Of a DNA stretch of 64,000 bases, positions 56,120 through 64,000 are shown one piece after another. Source of the stretch: Tupaia tana (taxonomy: Eukaryota; Chordata; Mammalia; Scandentia; Tupaiidae). The stretch is taken from assembly GCA_026018925.1 (NCBI GenBank), contig JAKSZU010000016.1, positions 31,028,877-31,092,876 of the forward strand, written 5' to 3'. A program made the translations under genes and the position numbers. Below the pieces are notes generated by a model that was not told where the DNA came from, ran no database searches, and worked only from the letters and a program-made list of their open reading frames with translations. The first letter of the stretch is position 1. Every line of letters begins with the position of its first letter.

Positions 56120-56602
56120 CATTTTCATTGATAGAGGAACTAAACAAAGGACCAATAAAGAAACAGAGCACTTAAAATTAGAAAATATCTGAAGGCAAAT
56201 GGAAACAATAACACAACCTGCCACAACTTATATTCAGCAAAAGCAGAAATAAGAGGGAAGTTTATAGCAGCCAAGGCATACCATAAAAAAAGAGAAGGAT
56301 CTCAAACCAACAACCTATCTTCATGCCACAAAGAAAAAAAATAAAAAAACAGAAAAAGAACAAAGTAAACTAAAGATTACAAAAGGGCAAAAATAATGAT
56401 AAAGCAGAGATTAACAAAATAGAGACTAAAAAAAAAGAAAAAAAGCAACATAAATGAGTTATTTTGGGTGGGAAAAACACAATTGACTATCCCTAGTAAG
56501 ATAAACTAATACAAAAGGGTGAATTCTTTAATAACTACATAGAAAAGATGAAACAGGAGCATTACAACTCAAATCACATACATATAAAGAATTATAAGAG
56601 AT
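56120..56602 (+). mobile_element. L1 ORF2 fragment (mid-region)
   Basis: 'agaggaactaaacaaaggacc', 'aagtttatagcagccaaggc', 'gagattaacaaaatagagac' and 'gatgaaacaggagcattac' follow the sense order of old L1 ORF2. Interrupted by the SINE at 56604. Confidence 0.7.
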
Positions 56603-56603
56603 T

Positions 56604-56866
56604 GGGACCAGCAGTTAGCGTAATGGCTATGTTGCTGAACTCCCATGTAGCCAACCGCAGTTCAAGTCCTAGACCCAGTGGCTTAAACTCACACTGGGCG
56701 CATGTGCGTGCGTGCCCAGGACCCAGAGAAGAGAATGGAGGAGAAGGGATTGTGACGTGGCCACCCCCCCCAGGGGGTTATTTCTTGCTTTCTGTCTCTC
56801 TGTCTCTCTCTCTCTGTCTTTCTGGCGAGCTCACACACCCTATGGCAAAAACCTCTCCAAAAACAT
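56604..56866 (+). mobile_element. Family 1 tRNA-SINE, long form, inside L1
   Basis: Flanked by 'aaagaattataagagat' (56586-56602) and 'aaagaattatgagagat' (56867-56883), 16 of 17 identical. Head and B box 'agttcaagtcc' are clear; hairpin 'ccccccccagggggtt'. Confidence 0.96.
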
Positions 56867-56883
56867 AAAGAATTATGAGAGAT

Positions 56884-58060
56884 CATCAGAAACAACTATG
56901 CAGCCTACACAAAAATTAGCTTAGATTAAAGCCTTAAATGTAAGAACTAAAACTACAAAACTTTTAGAAGAATACATAGGGGAAAGCTTCATGACCTTGT
57001 ATTTAGTAATGACTTCTTGGATATAACACCATAAGAACAGGTAACAAAAGTGAAAGCATGCAAATATACTACATCAATCTCAAAAAATTTCTGTGAGTCA
57101 AATAAAACAACAAATTAAAAAGTCAACCTATAAAATAAAGAAGATATTTGAAAATCATATGTCTGAAAAGAGATTGATATATATATATCTTCAGAAACTC
57201 AATAATAACAAAATGACCCAATTAAAAATGAATAAAGTATTTGAATTGAAATGTCTCCAAAGAAGAGCTATGAATGGCTAAAAACATATGAAAAGGTGCT
57301 CAACATGATTAATTCATAGAGAAATGCAAATCAAAAGCATAATGTAGTATTATCTCATACTCATTAGAAAAGATACTGTAAAAAAGCAAAACAAAACAAA
57401 AAGGGGAAACAAAAAAATAAGTATTGACAAGAATGTGGAGAAACTTGAACTCTTCCAGACTGTTGTTGGGAATATAATATGGGGTAGTCTCTATGGAAAA
57501 CAGTATGGAGTTCTTTAAACAATTAAAAATAGAATTACCATATAATCCAACTCCTAGGTATAAACTCAAAATAATTGAAAGTAGCATCTCGAGTAGATAT
57601 TTGTACACCCATATTCATTGCAGCATTATCCACAATAGAGAAGAGATGGAAGCAACCAAGAGTCAATGAATGGATAAACTGAAAGAATGTAGTATATAGA
57701 TACAATGAAATACTAGTCAGCCTTAAAAAGGAAAGAAGCTCTGTTTATACTGCAGCATAGATAAGCTTTGATGATACTATGTTAAGGGAAATAAGCCAAC
57801 CATAAAAAGAAAAATACTCTATGAGTTCAATCATATGTGTTACCTGAAGTAGTCAAATTCATGGAAATAGGTGGTTGCCTGGTACTGAGAGGAGGAATAG
57901 GAGTTTTATACAAAGGGTAGAGAGTTTCAGTTTTGCAAAATGAAAACCTTTTGAAAAAATCAGTTACACAGTGATGTGACTACATTACACTACTGAATTG
58001 TACACTTAATGATTAAAAAACTAATTTTGGTATGTGCTTGTTTAAAAAAACTCAATGGAA
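56884..58060 (+). mobile_element. L1 ORF2 3' part and 3' UTR
   Basis: 'gattaaagccttaaatgtaag', 'atgaatggctaaaaacatatg', 'gacaagaatgtggagaaac', 'ttcattgcagcattatccac', ending near 'tgaattgtacacttaatg', a familiar old L1 3' end. Near 56905 the text jumps from the middle to the late part of ORF2, indicating an internal deletion. Confidence 0.85.
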
Positions 58061-58121
58061 AGTATTAAAAATACTTATATATATATATGTACATATGAAA
58101 TGCAGAAGAAAAATGTGGGGG

Positions 58122-58300
58122 GAAGGGGACAACAGGTGGCATGATGGTTAGTGTACTGGACTCCCACATGTCCAAACACTGTTCAAGTCCCATACCTGGT
58201 GGCTTGCTTTATCATTCTCTCTTTCTCTCTGGTGAGCACATATAACCTATAGGAAACTTAAATAAACATATAAATAAATAAGTAATTTTTAAAAATAAAA
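58122..58300 (+). mobile_element. Family 1 tRNA-SINE, short form
   Basis: 'ggggacaacaggtggcatgatgg', 'acctggtggcttgctttatc', 'ctctctggtgagcacatata' and an (AAAT)n-type tail. It keeps the 'gtgagcacat...cctatagg' 3' segment that other short copies lack. Confidence 0.88.
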
Positions 58301-58362
58301 AAAGAAAACATGGCGGGAAAGATTTCATTTGGTTATTGATTATTGAAAAAAAGCCTACAAAG

Positions 58363-58381
58363 TAAAAAAAAAAAAAAAATT
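58363..58381. repeat. Poly(A) run
   Basis: A run of about 17 A with no SINE body attached. Confidence 0.7.
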
Positions 58382-58500
58382 GGAAAAACTATTGCTACTT
58401 GAATTCTATTCCACTGGGCATTTATCAAACAATTATATTGCAAAGTAAAATGTTTGGCATGTATTGGGTATTTAATCTTTGTTGAATAGATGATTATATT

Positions 58501-58501
<1 letters not shown>

Positions 58502-58532
<31 letters not shown>
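58502..58532. repeat. (CA)n microsatellite
   Basis: Pure CA repeat. Confidence 0.95.
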
Positions 58533-58535
<3 letters not shown>

Positions 58536-58544
58536 TAAATTTTA

Positions 58545-58755
58545 ACATATCATGAGAGATGTGTGTACTCATTGGAGTGAGACAGAGAAAGAGGACAGAG
58601 GGAAAGCACCTGCCATGGGAAATGGTCACACTGCAATCCCGTCTCCTTTTCTTTTTCCATTTGAGATTTTGGGTATACATGCACACATGCCTAGTGTGTT
58701 TTATAAGCTGCCAGGTCTGAGACTTGAACTGAATGATTGACCATATGGATCTTTG
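58545..58755 (-). mobile_element. Family 1 tRNA-SINE, head truncated
   Basis: Antisense tail and body are present ('gatgtgtgtactcattggag', 'ctgcaatcccgtctcc', 'gagattttgggtatacatgc'), but the copy stops after the B-box region at 58755. A 15-base repeat 'tgcaaaagaaagac' begins at 58755 and recurs at 58816. Confidence 0.8.
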
Positions 58756-58930
58756 CAAAAGAAAGACTTTGATGTGAGAAAGAAAAAAAAAAAAAAAGTA
58801 GAAAGAAAAGGAGCTTGCAAAAGAAAGACCTCGGGGTAAAAATGACAAGAAACATTAAAAAGGAAAAAAAAAAAGATAAAAGAAAGAAGAGTTATATGAG
58901 TAAAGAATATTGTAGTAAATAAGGAAATAA
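58756..58930. other. A-rich purine tract, unassigned
   Basis: Runs of A with scattered G, including poly(A) at 58784-58798 and 58863-58875. Confidence 0.5.
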
Positions 58931-58948
58931 GATGACTGAATAAGTTTA

Positions 58949-59100
58949 GGGGACCAGTAGGTGGCATGGTGGTTAAGGCACTGGACACTCCCACATGGAC
59001 AACCACAGTTCGAGTCCCGGACCTGGTGGCTTTCTCTCTCTCTCTGTCTCTCTCCGGTCAAATTAAAATATGTGAATGAATAAATTAAAAATTTTAAAAA
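58949..59100 (+). mobile_element. Family 1 tRNA-SINE, short form, with TSD
   Basis: Best example of the short form: 'ggggaccagtaggtggcatgg', B box 'gttcgagtcccgg', 'acctggtggctttctctctc', 'ggtcaaattaaaatatg'. Flanks 'atgactgaataagttta' (58932-58948) and 'atgactaaataagttta' (59101-59117) differ at one base. Confidence 0.95.
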
Positions 59101-59227
59101 ATGACTAAATAAGTTTAAATTTTGGAATATAAAAAAATTAAAAATGAAATAGTTTAAATTTAAGTAAAAACTGCCTAGGAGTTAGAGCTGAGATAGAAAA
59201 ATTATGCTATTTAACAGCAAACTCTGA

Positions 59228-59390
59228 GGGCCAGCAGGTGGCATGGTGGTTGATGTGCTGGACTCCCACATGGCTGACCACAGTTTGAGTACTGGACCTG
59301 GTGGCTTGTTATTTTTCACTTTTCTTCTCTCTCTTTCTCTCTGTCTGCCTCTCTCTGGTGAATGCATGTGCACTATAGCAAACAAAATGA
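59228..59390 (+). mobile_element. Family 1 tRNA-SINE, short form with 3' segment
   Basis: 'gggccagcaggtggcatggtgg', 'acctggtggcttgttatt', CT-rich, then 'ggtgaatgcatgtgcactatagc'. The central body is absent, but the 3' segment of the long form is kept. Confidence 0.88.
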
Positions 59391-59441
59391 TGCTAATAGT
59401 AAATAAAATTAAATAATTAAAAAAATAAAGTAAACTCTACT

Positions 59442-59595
59442 AGGTCAGCCTCATAATGGAGCAGTTAAATGCTTTACATAGAAAGCTGGAACCCATTTGG
59501 CCGACCACAGTTCAAATTCCAGCCCCATTGAGAAGTTTTTTCTCTCTTTCTGGTGAATGGATGTACCCTCTCATAACAACAAAGGTAAACTTTAT
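59442..59595 (+). mobile_element. Family 1 tRNA-SINE, old short form
   Basis: 'aggtcagcctcataatggagc', 'cacagttcaaattccagcc', then 'ctctctttctggtgaatgg'. Confidence 0.7.
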
Positions 59596-59885
59596 TGACC
59601 CAAACAAAAAGCAGAAAATTAACAAAGAGATTATAAGGTGCTTCCTCTAGTTAATATCAAATAATTATACATAAATTAAAATAATGTTTGCTAGAGGCCT
59701 TTACAAATTGACAGATGAAGAAATATGAAATAGGTCCAGAGAGGTGAATATAATATAAATGACTTCAGTTAGCAAAATGAGATTTTGAAATATGAAAATA
59801 CAAAAATTAAAACTAGATGATAACAAGTATTTTATAGTATTTACATGTAAGTCTGAGATGTTTTGAAAAACATTTACAAAGAAAT
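59596..59885. other. Unassigned sequence
   Basis: A/T-rich, no assignment. Confidence 0.4.
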
Positions 59886-60295
59886 AATTTCCAAATATTT
59901 TCTCCCATTCCAAAGGTTATCTTTTTATGGGTGTGGTGGCACCCGCCCTATGCCAAAGGTTATCTTTTTACTCAATAATATTGTATCCTTTGCTGTGAGG
60001 AAGCTTTTTAGCTTGATATAATCACACTTGTCTATTTTAGGGACTATTGCCTATGTTTTAAGGGTCTTATTTAAGAAACCTTTGTCTACTTTAATGTCTT
60101 CAAAAGTTTCCCTTACATTTTCTTCTAGTAGTTTTATACTTTGAGGCTTTATATTTAAATATTTCATCCATTTTAACTTGAATCTTATTAATTGTGAGAG
60201 ATAGTGGTACAGTTTCATCTTTCTGCAGAGGAATTTTCAATTCTTTCTGCAGGTGAATATTCAGTTCTTTCATTTGCTTAAAAGACTTCTCTCCA
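59886..60295 (-). mobile_element. L1 ORF2, inverted 5' segment
   Basis: Antisense ORF2 text: 'aatattttctcccattcc', 'ttgctgtgaggaagctttttagc', 'ttcttctagtagttttatac', 'catccattttaacttgaatc'. In L1 order this segment lies immediately before the plus-strand segment that starts at about 60296. A 43-bp insertion sits at 59928-59970. Confidence 0.85.
59910..59970. repeat. 18-bp direct repeat flanking a 25-nt GC-rich insert
   Basis: 'ccaaaggttatcttttta' occurs at 59910-59927 and 59953-59970 exactly. Between them are 25 nt reading 'tgggtgtggtggcacccg' then 'ccctatg', foreign to L1. It resembles the 5' start of 7SL/Alu/B1 RNA and, less well, part of the family 1 3' end. No A tail. Confidence 0.8.
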
Positions 60296-60370
60296 GGGAT
60301 TGATATCCATAATATATAGGGAACTCAAGCAACTCGTCGATAAAGAAATGAATAATCTGATCTAAAAGTG
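60296..60370 (+). mobile_element. L1 ORF2, sense segment (start)
   Basis: 'gggattgatatccataatatatagg' (in parts) and 'gaactcaagcaactcgtcg' are sense ORF2 just downstream, in L1 order, of the inverted segment. Interrupted by a SINE. Confidence 0.85.
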
Positions 60371-60537
60371 CAGGCACATGTGTGTGCATGCCCAAGATCT
60401 TGAGAGGAGAATGGAGGAGAAAGGATTGCTGTGTGGCCATTGCCCCTGGGTGGTGATTTCTCACTTTCCATCTCTCTGTCTCTGTCTTACTGGCAAGTGC
60501 TCATGCCCTACAGCAAAAACCTCTCAAAAAAAAAAAT
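60371..60537 (+). mobile_element. Family 1 tRNA-SINE, 5' truncated, inside L1
   Basis: Begins mid-body at 'gcaggcacatgtgtgtgcatg' with no head, and ends 'cctctc' plus an A run. Confidence 0.9.
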
Positions 60538-60688
60538 GGGTAAATGAATTAAATAGATAGCTTTCCAAAACAGACTTATGAATAGTCAAAGGTATATGAA
60601 AAAAATGTTCACAGTCTCTTGTCATAAAGGAAATGCAAGTTAAAACCCCAGTGTGATACCATTTAACTCTAGTTAGAATGGCTAGGGT

Positions 60689-60725
<37 letters not shown>

Positions 60726-61340
60726 CAAGTGTTTCTAAAGTGGTAAAGAAAAAGGAACCCTTTTACACTGTTGTTGGAAATCTAAATTAATATAATCTCT
60801 GTGGAAAATAATATGGGGGTTCCTCAAAAACCTGCAAATATAACTACATATGACCAAGTAATCCAACTCTTTGGTATGTACCCAAATGACAGGAAAACAC
60901 TCATTCTTGCACATCTATGCTAATTGCAGCATTATTCACAATTATTAAAACATAGAACCAACCTAAATGTCCAAAAACTGATGACTAGGTTGAAAAATTG
61001 GCATATATATACTATGGAAAATGACTCAGCTGTAAGAAACAATGAGATCATATTATTTAATTCAAAGTAGATGAATATGAAAGACTTAATATTGAGCAAA
61101 GTGAGCCAGACATTGAAAGGAACACACTGCATATATAACTCCACTCAAATTGTTCCAGTGTCTTTATTCCACAGCAGAGACTGAGAGATCTGAAGATACG
61201 ATGGTAGAGAGGATAAGTAAAGATACTAGAGACTATAAGAGAGGAGAGTGGACATGAGAGAGTGGGTGGTATAAGGCAGGTATAAGATGCAAAGGGAAGA
61301 AACATTTAACACACAAAAAAATAACGTTTTCTGTTAAAAA

Positions 61341-61345
<5 letters not shown>
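60538..61345 (+). mobile_element. L1 ORF2 end and 3' UTR
   Basis: 'ggaaatgcaagttaaaacccc', 'ggtatgtacccaaatgac', 'gcagcattattcacaattat', then the lineage-specific 3' UTR 'ccacagcagagactgagag', shared with 28570-28900 and 49490. A poly(A) run of about 30 at 60690-60719 lies inside the element. Confidence 0.88.
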
Positions 61346-61380
<35 letters not shown>

Positions 61381-61383
61381 ATA
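61346..61383. repeat. (TA)n(TG)n microsatellite
   Basis: TATA block followed by a pure (GT)n run. Confidence 0.95.
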
Positions 61384-61439
61384 CTGCATACATTATGATG
61401 CAGACTTTATGTAAAATGTGAAATTGATCTGAAGATAGA

Positions 61440-61486
61440 ACTAAAGAAAGGAAGAAAGGAAGAAAGAGAAAGAAAGAAAAAAAATC
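61440..61486. repeat. (GAAA)n/(GGAA)n purine tract
   Basis: Pure A/G tract of about 45 bp. Confidence 0.9.
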
Positions 61487-61865
61487 CATAAAACAAACCC
61501 AACCATCTACAAAGAACCTTCTCCATGATTCAAGTTTGATGAACTATTTGAGGGACACATAAAGGACCTGTATGGCCTGTGTTTCCTAAGAAGTTCACAG
61601 CCTATTTCAGAGAGGAAGTCATTGATCTGAGTTCAGATCTCAGGCAAAGTTGGGCACAAGTTTCAAAGACAGAATGACTAAGAAAGAAGTATAGGAGTTG
61701 AGGGTGACGGAAGGTTTTACCTGAAAGGTACAGGTTGGTATTCACAGGGACACATAAAATCATTGGGAAAAATAGCTGGCTGTACTGGCAGCCTAGAACT
61801 CCATAGAGTACTTTTGCCCCAGTCTCTTTCTATCTGTTCAACTCTCTTTGTCTCAGAAAATATTT
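61487..61865. other. Unassigned sequence
   Basis: Nothing recognised. Confidence 0.4.
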
Positions 61866-61868
61866 CTT

Positions 61869-61923
61869 TTTCTTCTTCTTCTTCTTCTTCTTCTTCTTCT
61901 TCTTCTTCTTCTTCTTCTTCTTC
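61869..61923. repeat. (TTC)n microsatellite, about 18 units
   Basis: Uninterrupted CTT/TTC repeat. On the plus strand it gives artificial serine or leucine homopolymers in different frames. Confidence 0.97.
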
Positions 61924-62009
61924 ATCTCTTCTTTCTTTTTTTTTATTCTGCCAGTAAAGACAAGCAAATAAACTTCAGTAAGACTCCAAGTTTGCATTTC
62001 TTTCCTTTT

Positions 62010-62273
62010 ATTTTTTTTAAGAAAGAGATTTTTTTGCTATAGGGCATGTGTACTTGCTGGAGAGACAGAGAGATATAGAGAGACAGAGGCAAGAACTCAC
62101 CCCCCCAGGGGTTATAGCCATGCTGCAATCTCTTCTCCTCCATCTCCTCTCAGGAGTTAGGGCACACATTCACACGCTCCCGGTGTGAGTTTTAAACCAC
62201 CAGGTCTGGGACTTGAACTGTGGTTGATCATGCGGGAGTCCAGTGACATAACCATTATGCCATCTGCTGGTCT
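62010..62273 (-). mobile_element. Family 1 tRNA-SINE, long form, with TSD
   Basis: T-run and 'agaaagagatttttttgctatagggc', hairpin 'cccccccaggggttatagcc', head 'ttatgccatctgctggtctc'. 'agtttgcatttctt' (from 61989) and 'aaattgcatttctt' (from 62277) are the likely duplication. Confidence 0.93.
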
Positions 62274-62290
62274 CTCAAATTGCATTTCTT

Positions 62291-62690
62291 AATATTATCT
62301 GATGCCTAAGTTGACCCAGGGGAATTTCATACTATCCATCCAGAAAAACTCTGGGAAGTTGAAATGTATACTTGGTCCCTGAATTCTGCAGTGTACTCCT
62401 TCTATGGACTAGAGTCTAAGATAAGGTAGGGTTATTCCAGGAAACAATTTGCTTTGCATTGTGAACACAACTTCAGAGGCAGAAGGAAAATAAAGATCAA
62501 CTGCAGAAAAATTTAAAAAAAAAATTAAAAAGATACAATTTGAGGCAAAGAGGTGAGCTGGAGAATCGAAGATATTTTCAGAAATAGTTTACCAAAAATT
62601 TAAAATATTACTTAAAAATGCATGCTGAACTATCATACTATTTCAATCACCTGAAAAGTTAACAAATTTATCCTTTTATTGAATGAGACG
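62291..62690. other. Unassigned sequence
   Basis: Nothing recognised. Confidence 0.4.
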
Positions 62691-62765
62691 ATACACACAC
62701 ACACACACACACACACATATATTTATATATATATAGAGAGAGAGAGAGCGAGAGAGAGAGAGAGA
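62691..62765. repeat. Compound (AC)n(TA)n(GA)n microsatellite
   Basis: Three adjoining dinucleotide repeats in 75 bp. Confidence 0.95.
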
Positions 62766-63264
62766 ACTATTAGGTAAAGATCAACAGTAATTTCATTTTT
62801 ACTTTTTTGTTGTTTTGTCTTATTTTGCCTCATTATTAATGTAATGATGATTAGACTTGATCAGGGGGGCACACTGTAGGTAATAAATTAGCACAGAATA
62901 TCTCCAGTGGCCAAAGGACCAACATTTCCAAAGATTTAACTCTTTTCAATGACAAAAATAAACTAAATTATATAGTAATGTGAGCTTCTTGATAAGTATA
63001 AGGAACAATCACTAAAGAATAACCAATTCTTGCAGTGTAAAATAAGGAAAATATGACTGGATCAAGATGTACTATGAAGCATACAGCTACTCACAGCATC
63101 TATGGTTGTGGGCTACTTCAAATCCTATATATTCTTTTATATATAGCTTTAGGCGTGACATAAAAAGCACAATACAAACACAATATATAATCAATTATCT
63201 CATGATAGATTCAACCCCGAGTTATTTCTTGTACGAAATGTACCTGTGTATTTGGTAATCTGTT
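62766..63264. other. Unassigned sequence
   Basis: Nothing recognised. Confidence 0.4.
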
Positions 63265-63470
63265 AGCCTATGGTTTCATTATGAATTAGATCAATGGGTA
63301 ACTCACATAATCTCTTTGTGCCTTAGTTTTCTCAAATGTAAAATGGGAATAGAAAAGGGATCTACTACAAAGGCTTATATAAGGATGATTGTGTCATTGC
63401 ACACAAGGAGCTGGAATAGTGTCTGTTGTATAATAAGAACTGAGGAAGTGTTAACCATTTCATTATTATT
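63265..63470 (+). mobile_element. MIR SINE
   Basis: 'gggtaactcacataatctc', 'gtgccttagttttctcaaatg', 'taaaatgggaatagaaaag' and 'gctggaatagtgtctgttg' are MIR landmarks in order. Confidence 0.85.
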
Positions 63471-64000
63471 ACTGTGTTTCCACGTATATGTAAAATATGG
63501 GCAGGCTAAAGCACCTCATAGCACACAGTTTACAACAGAGACATGATTATTTGCTAAACTTTTTGGTGATACAAAGAGTGATTCATCTGTTATAAAGATC
63601 TGTTATATAAATAAAGTTAAAAATGTTTTATCCTTTTCATTTATATAAGGTTTAATGTATTAATTTGGGATGATGAGATGGGTAAATAAATTATAAAAAG
63701 AAGTTTGGAAATGCGATGGGGTTTAAACATCACTCAGGTATTGTAAACCCAAGGACTCCTTGGAGCAGAGGTTTATATTCCTTATTTCTTATTTAATCAT
63801 CTTGGGTAGTCCCATTATTTTTTTTTTCATTTTGCATATACTTAATAGCTGCTTTTAATCTCATAGAACAACATTACATCCTGTAAGTGGAACATAAGTT
63901 GTGGGGAGAAAGGAAACATTGAACACCTAGCCTCCATTGACCTACAGAAAATAAACTGAAGGTAACTAGATTCGATGACCTAGTCACCTAGTGACAAAAC
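63471..64000. other. Unassigned sequence to the window end
   Basis: Nothing recognised. Confidence 0.4.

Noticed and set aside
58333..58848. 171-codon minus-strand frame
   Set aside because: Spans poly(A) runs, a (CA)n repeat and a SINE; the residue string has homopolymers expected from those repeats.
61763..61957. Serine- or leucine-rich frames
   Set aside because: They come from the (TTC)n tract.
1..64000. CRISPR array, operon, prophage or bacterial mobile island
   Set aside because: No regularly spaced repeats of the right size, no bacterial gene organisation, and the repeat content is mammalian throughout.

Overview
This 64 kb window is A/T-rich, repeat-dense nuclear DNA from a placental mammal. 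Three things support that: ancient mammalian repeats (MIR, MER20-like and hAT-like elements, L1 fragments), tRNA-derived SINEs with target-site duplications and A-tails, and the absence of any long open reading frame. Nothing is bacterial or viral in layout. The species cannot be named from sequence alone. The dominant SINE is not primate Alu, rodent B1/B2, horse ERE, rabbit C or carnivore SINEC as I know them. Its tRNA-like head, GC-rich body and CT-rich 3' part make lineages with their own tRNA SINEs worth testing first (colugo or tree shrew among the Euarchonta). That lineage guess is inference only.

Layout. 0-11 kb: SINEs nested in an old minus-strand L1 (about 6.95-11.2 kb) and L1 3' UTR pieces. 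11-18 kb: mostly unassigned DNA with a cluster of three minus-strand SINEs at 12.5-13.4 kb and a possible minus-strand exon at 18.06-18.23 kb. 18-22 kb: young SINEs, two stacked head to tail at 20.47-21.03 kb. 22-26 kb: the most gene-like part, with a decayed plus-strand coding-like stretch (22.87-23.72 kb) broken by a SINE, a well-formed minus-strand internal exon (23936-24079), and a GC-rich 117 bp insert at 25.44 kb. 27-33 kb: SINEs, a minus-strand L1 and a MER20-like element. 33.59-33.95 kb: a tRNA-Glu(TTC)-like sequence fused to a SINE. 35-49 kb: scattered SINEs, L1 3' ends, MIRs and an 80 bp tandem duplication. 49-55 kb: L1 3' UTR, SINEs and two consecutive MIRs. 55-61.5 kb: L1-rich, including an L1 with a 5' inversion. 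61.5-64 kb: a (TTC)n tract, a SINE, a compound microsatellite, a MIR and unassigned DNA.

Two SINE families carry most of the lineage-specific signal. Family 1 (about 45 copies) has a tRNA-like head with A and B boxes; it occurs as a long form (about 260 bp) and a short form (about 150 bp) that lacks the central body and ends in an A/T-rich rather than pure A tail. Family 2 (seven copies, about 220 bp) has a different head and a 'gctgaggctgg' core. Most open frames on both strands are decayed SINE or L1 sequence. The best-supported protein-coding signal is one 144-nt exon on the minus strand, so the window is best read as intronic or intergenic sequence around a gene I could not identify.
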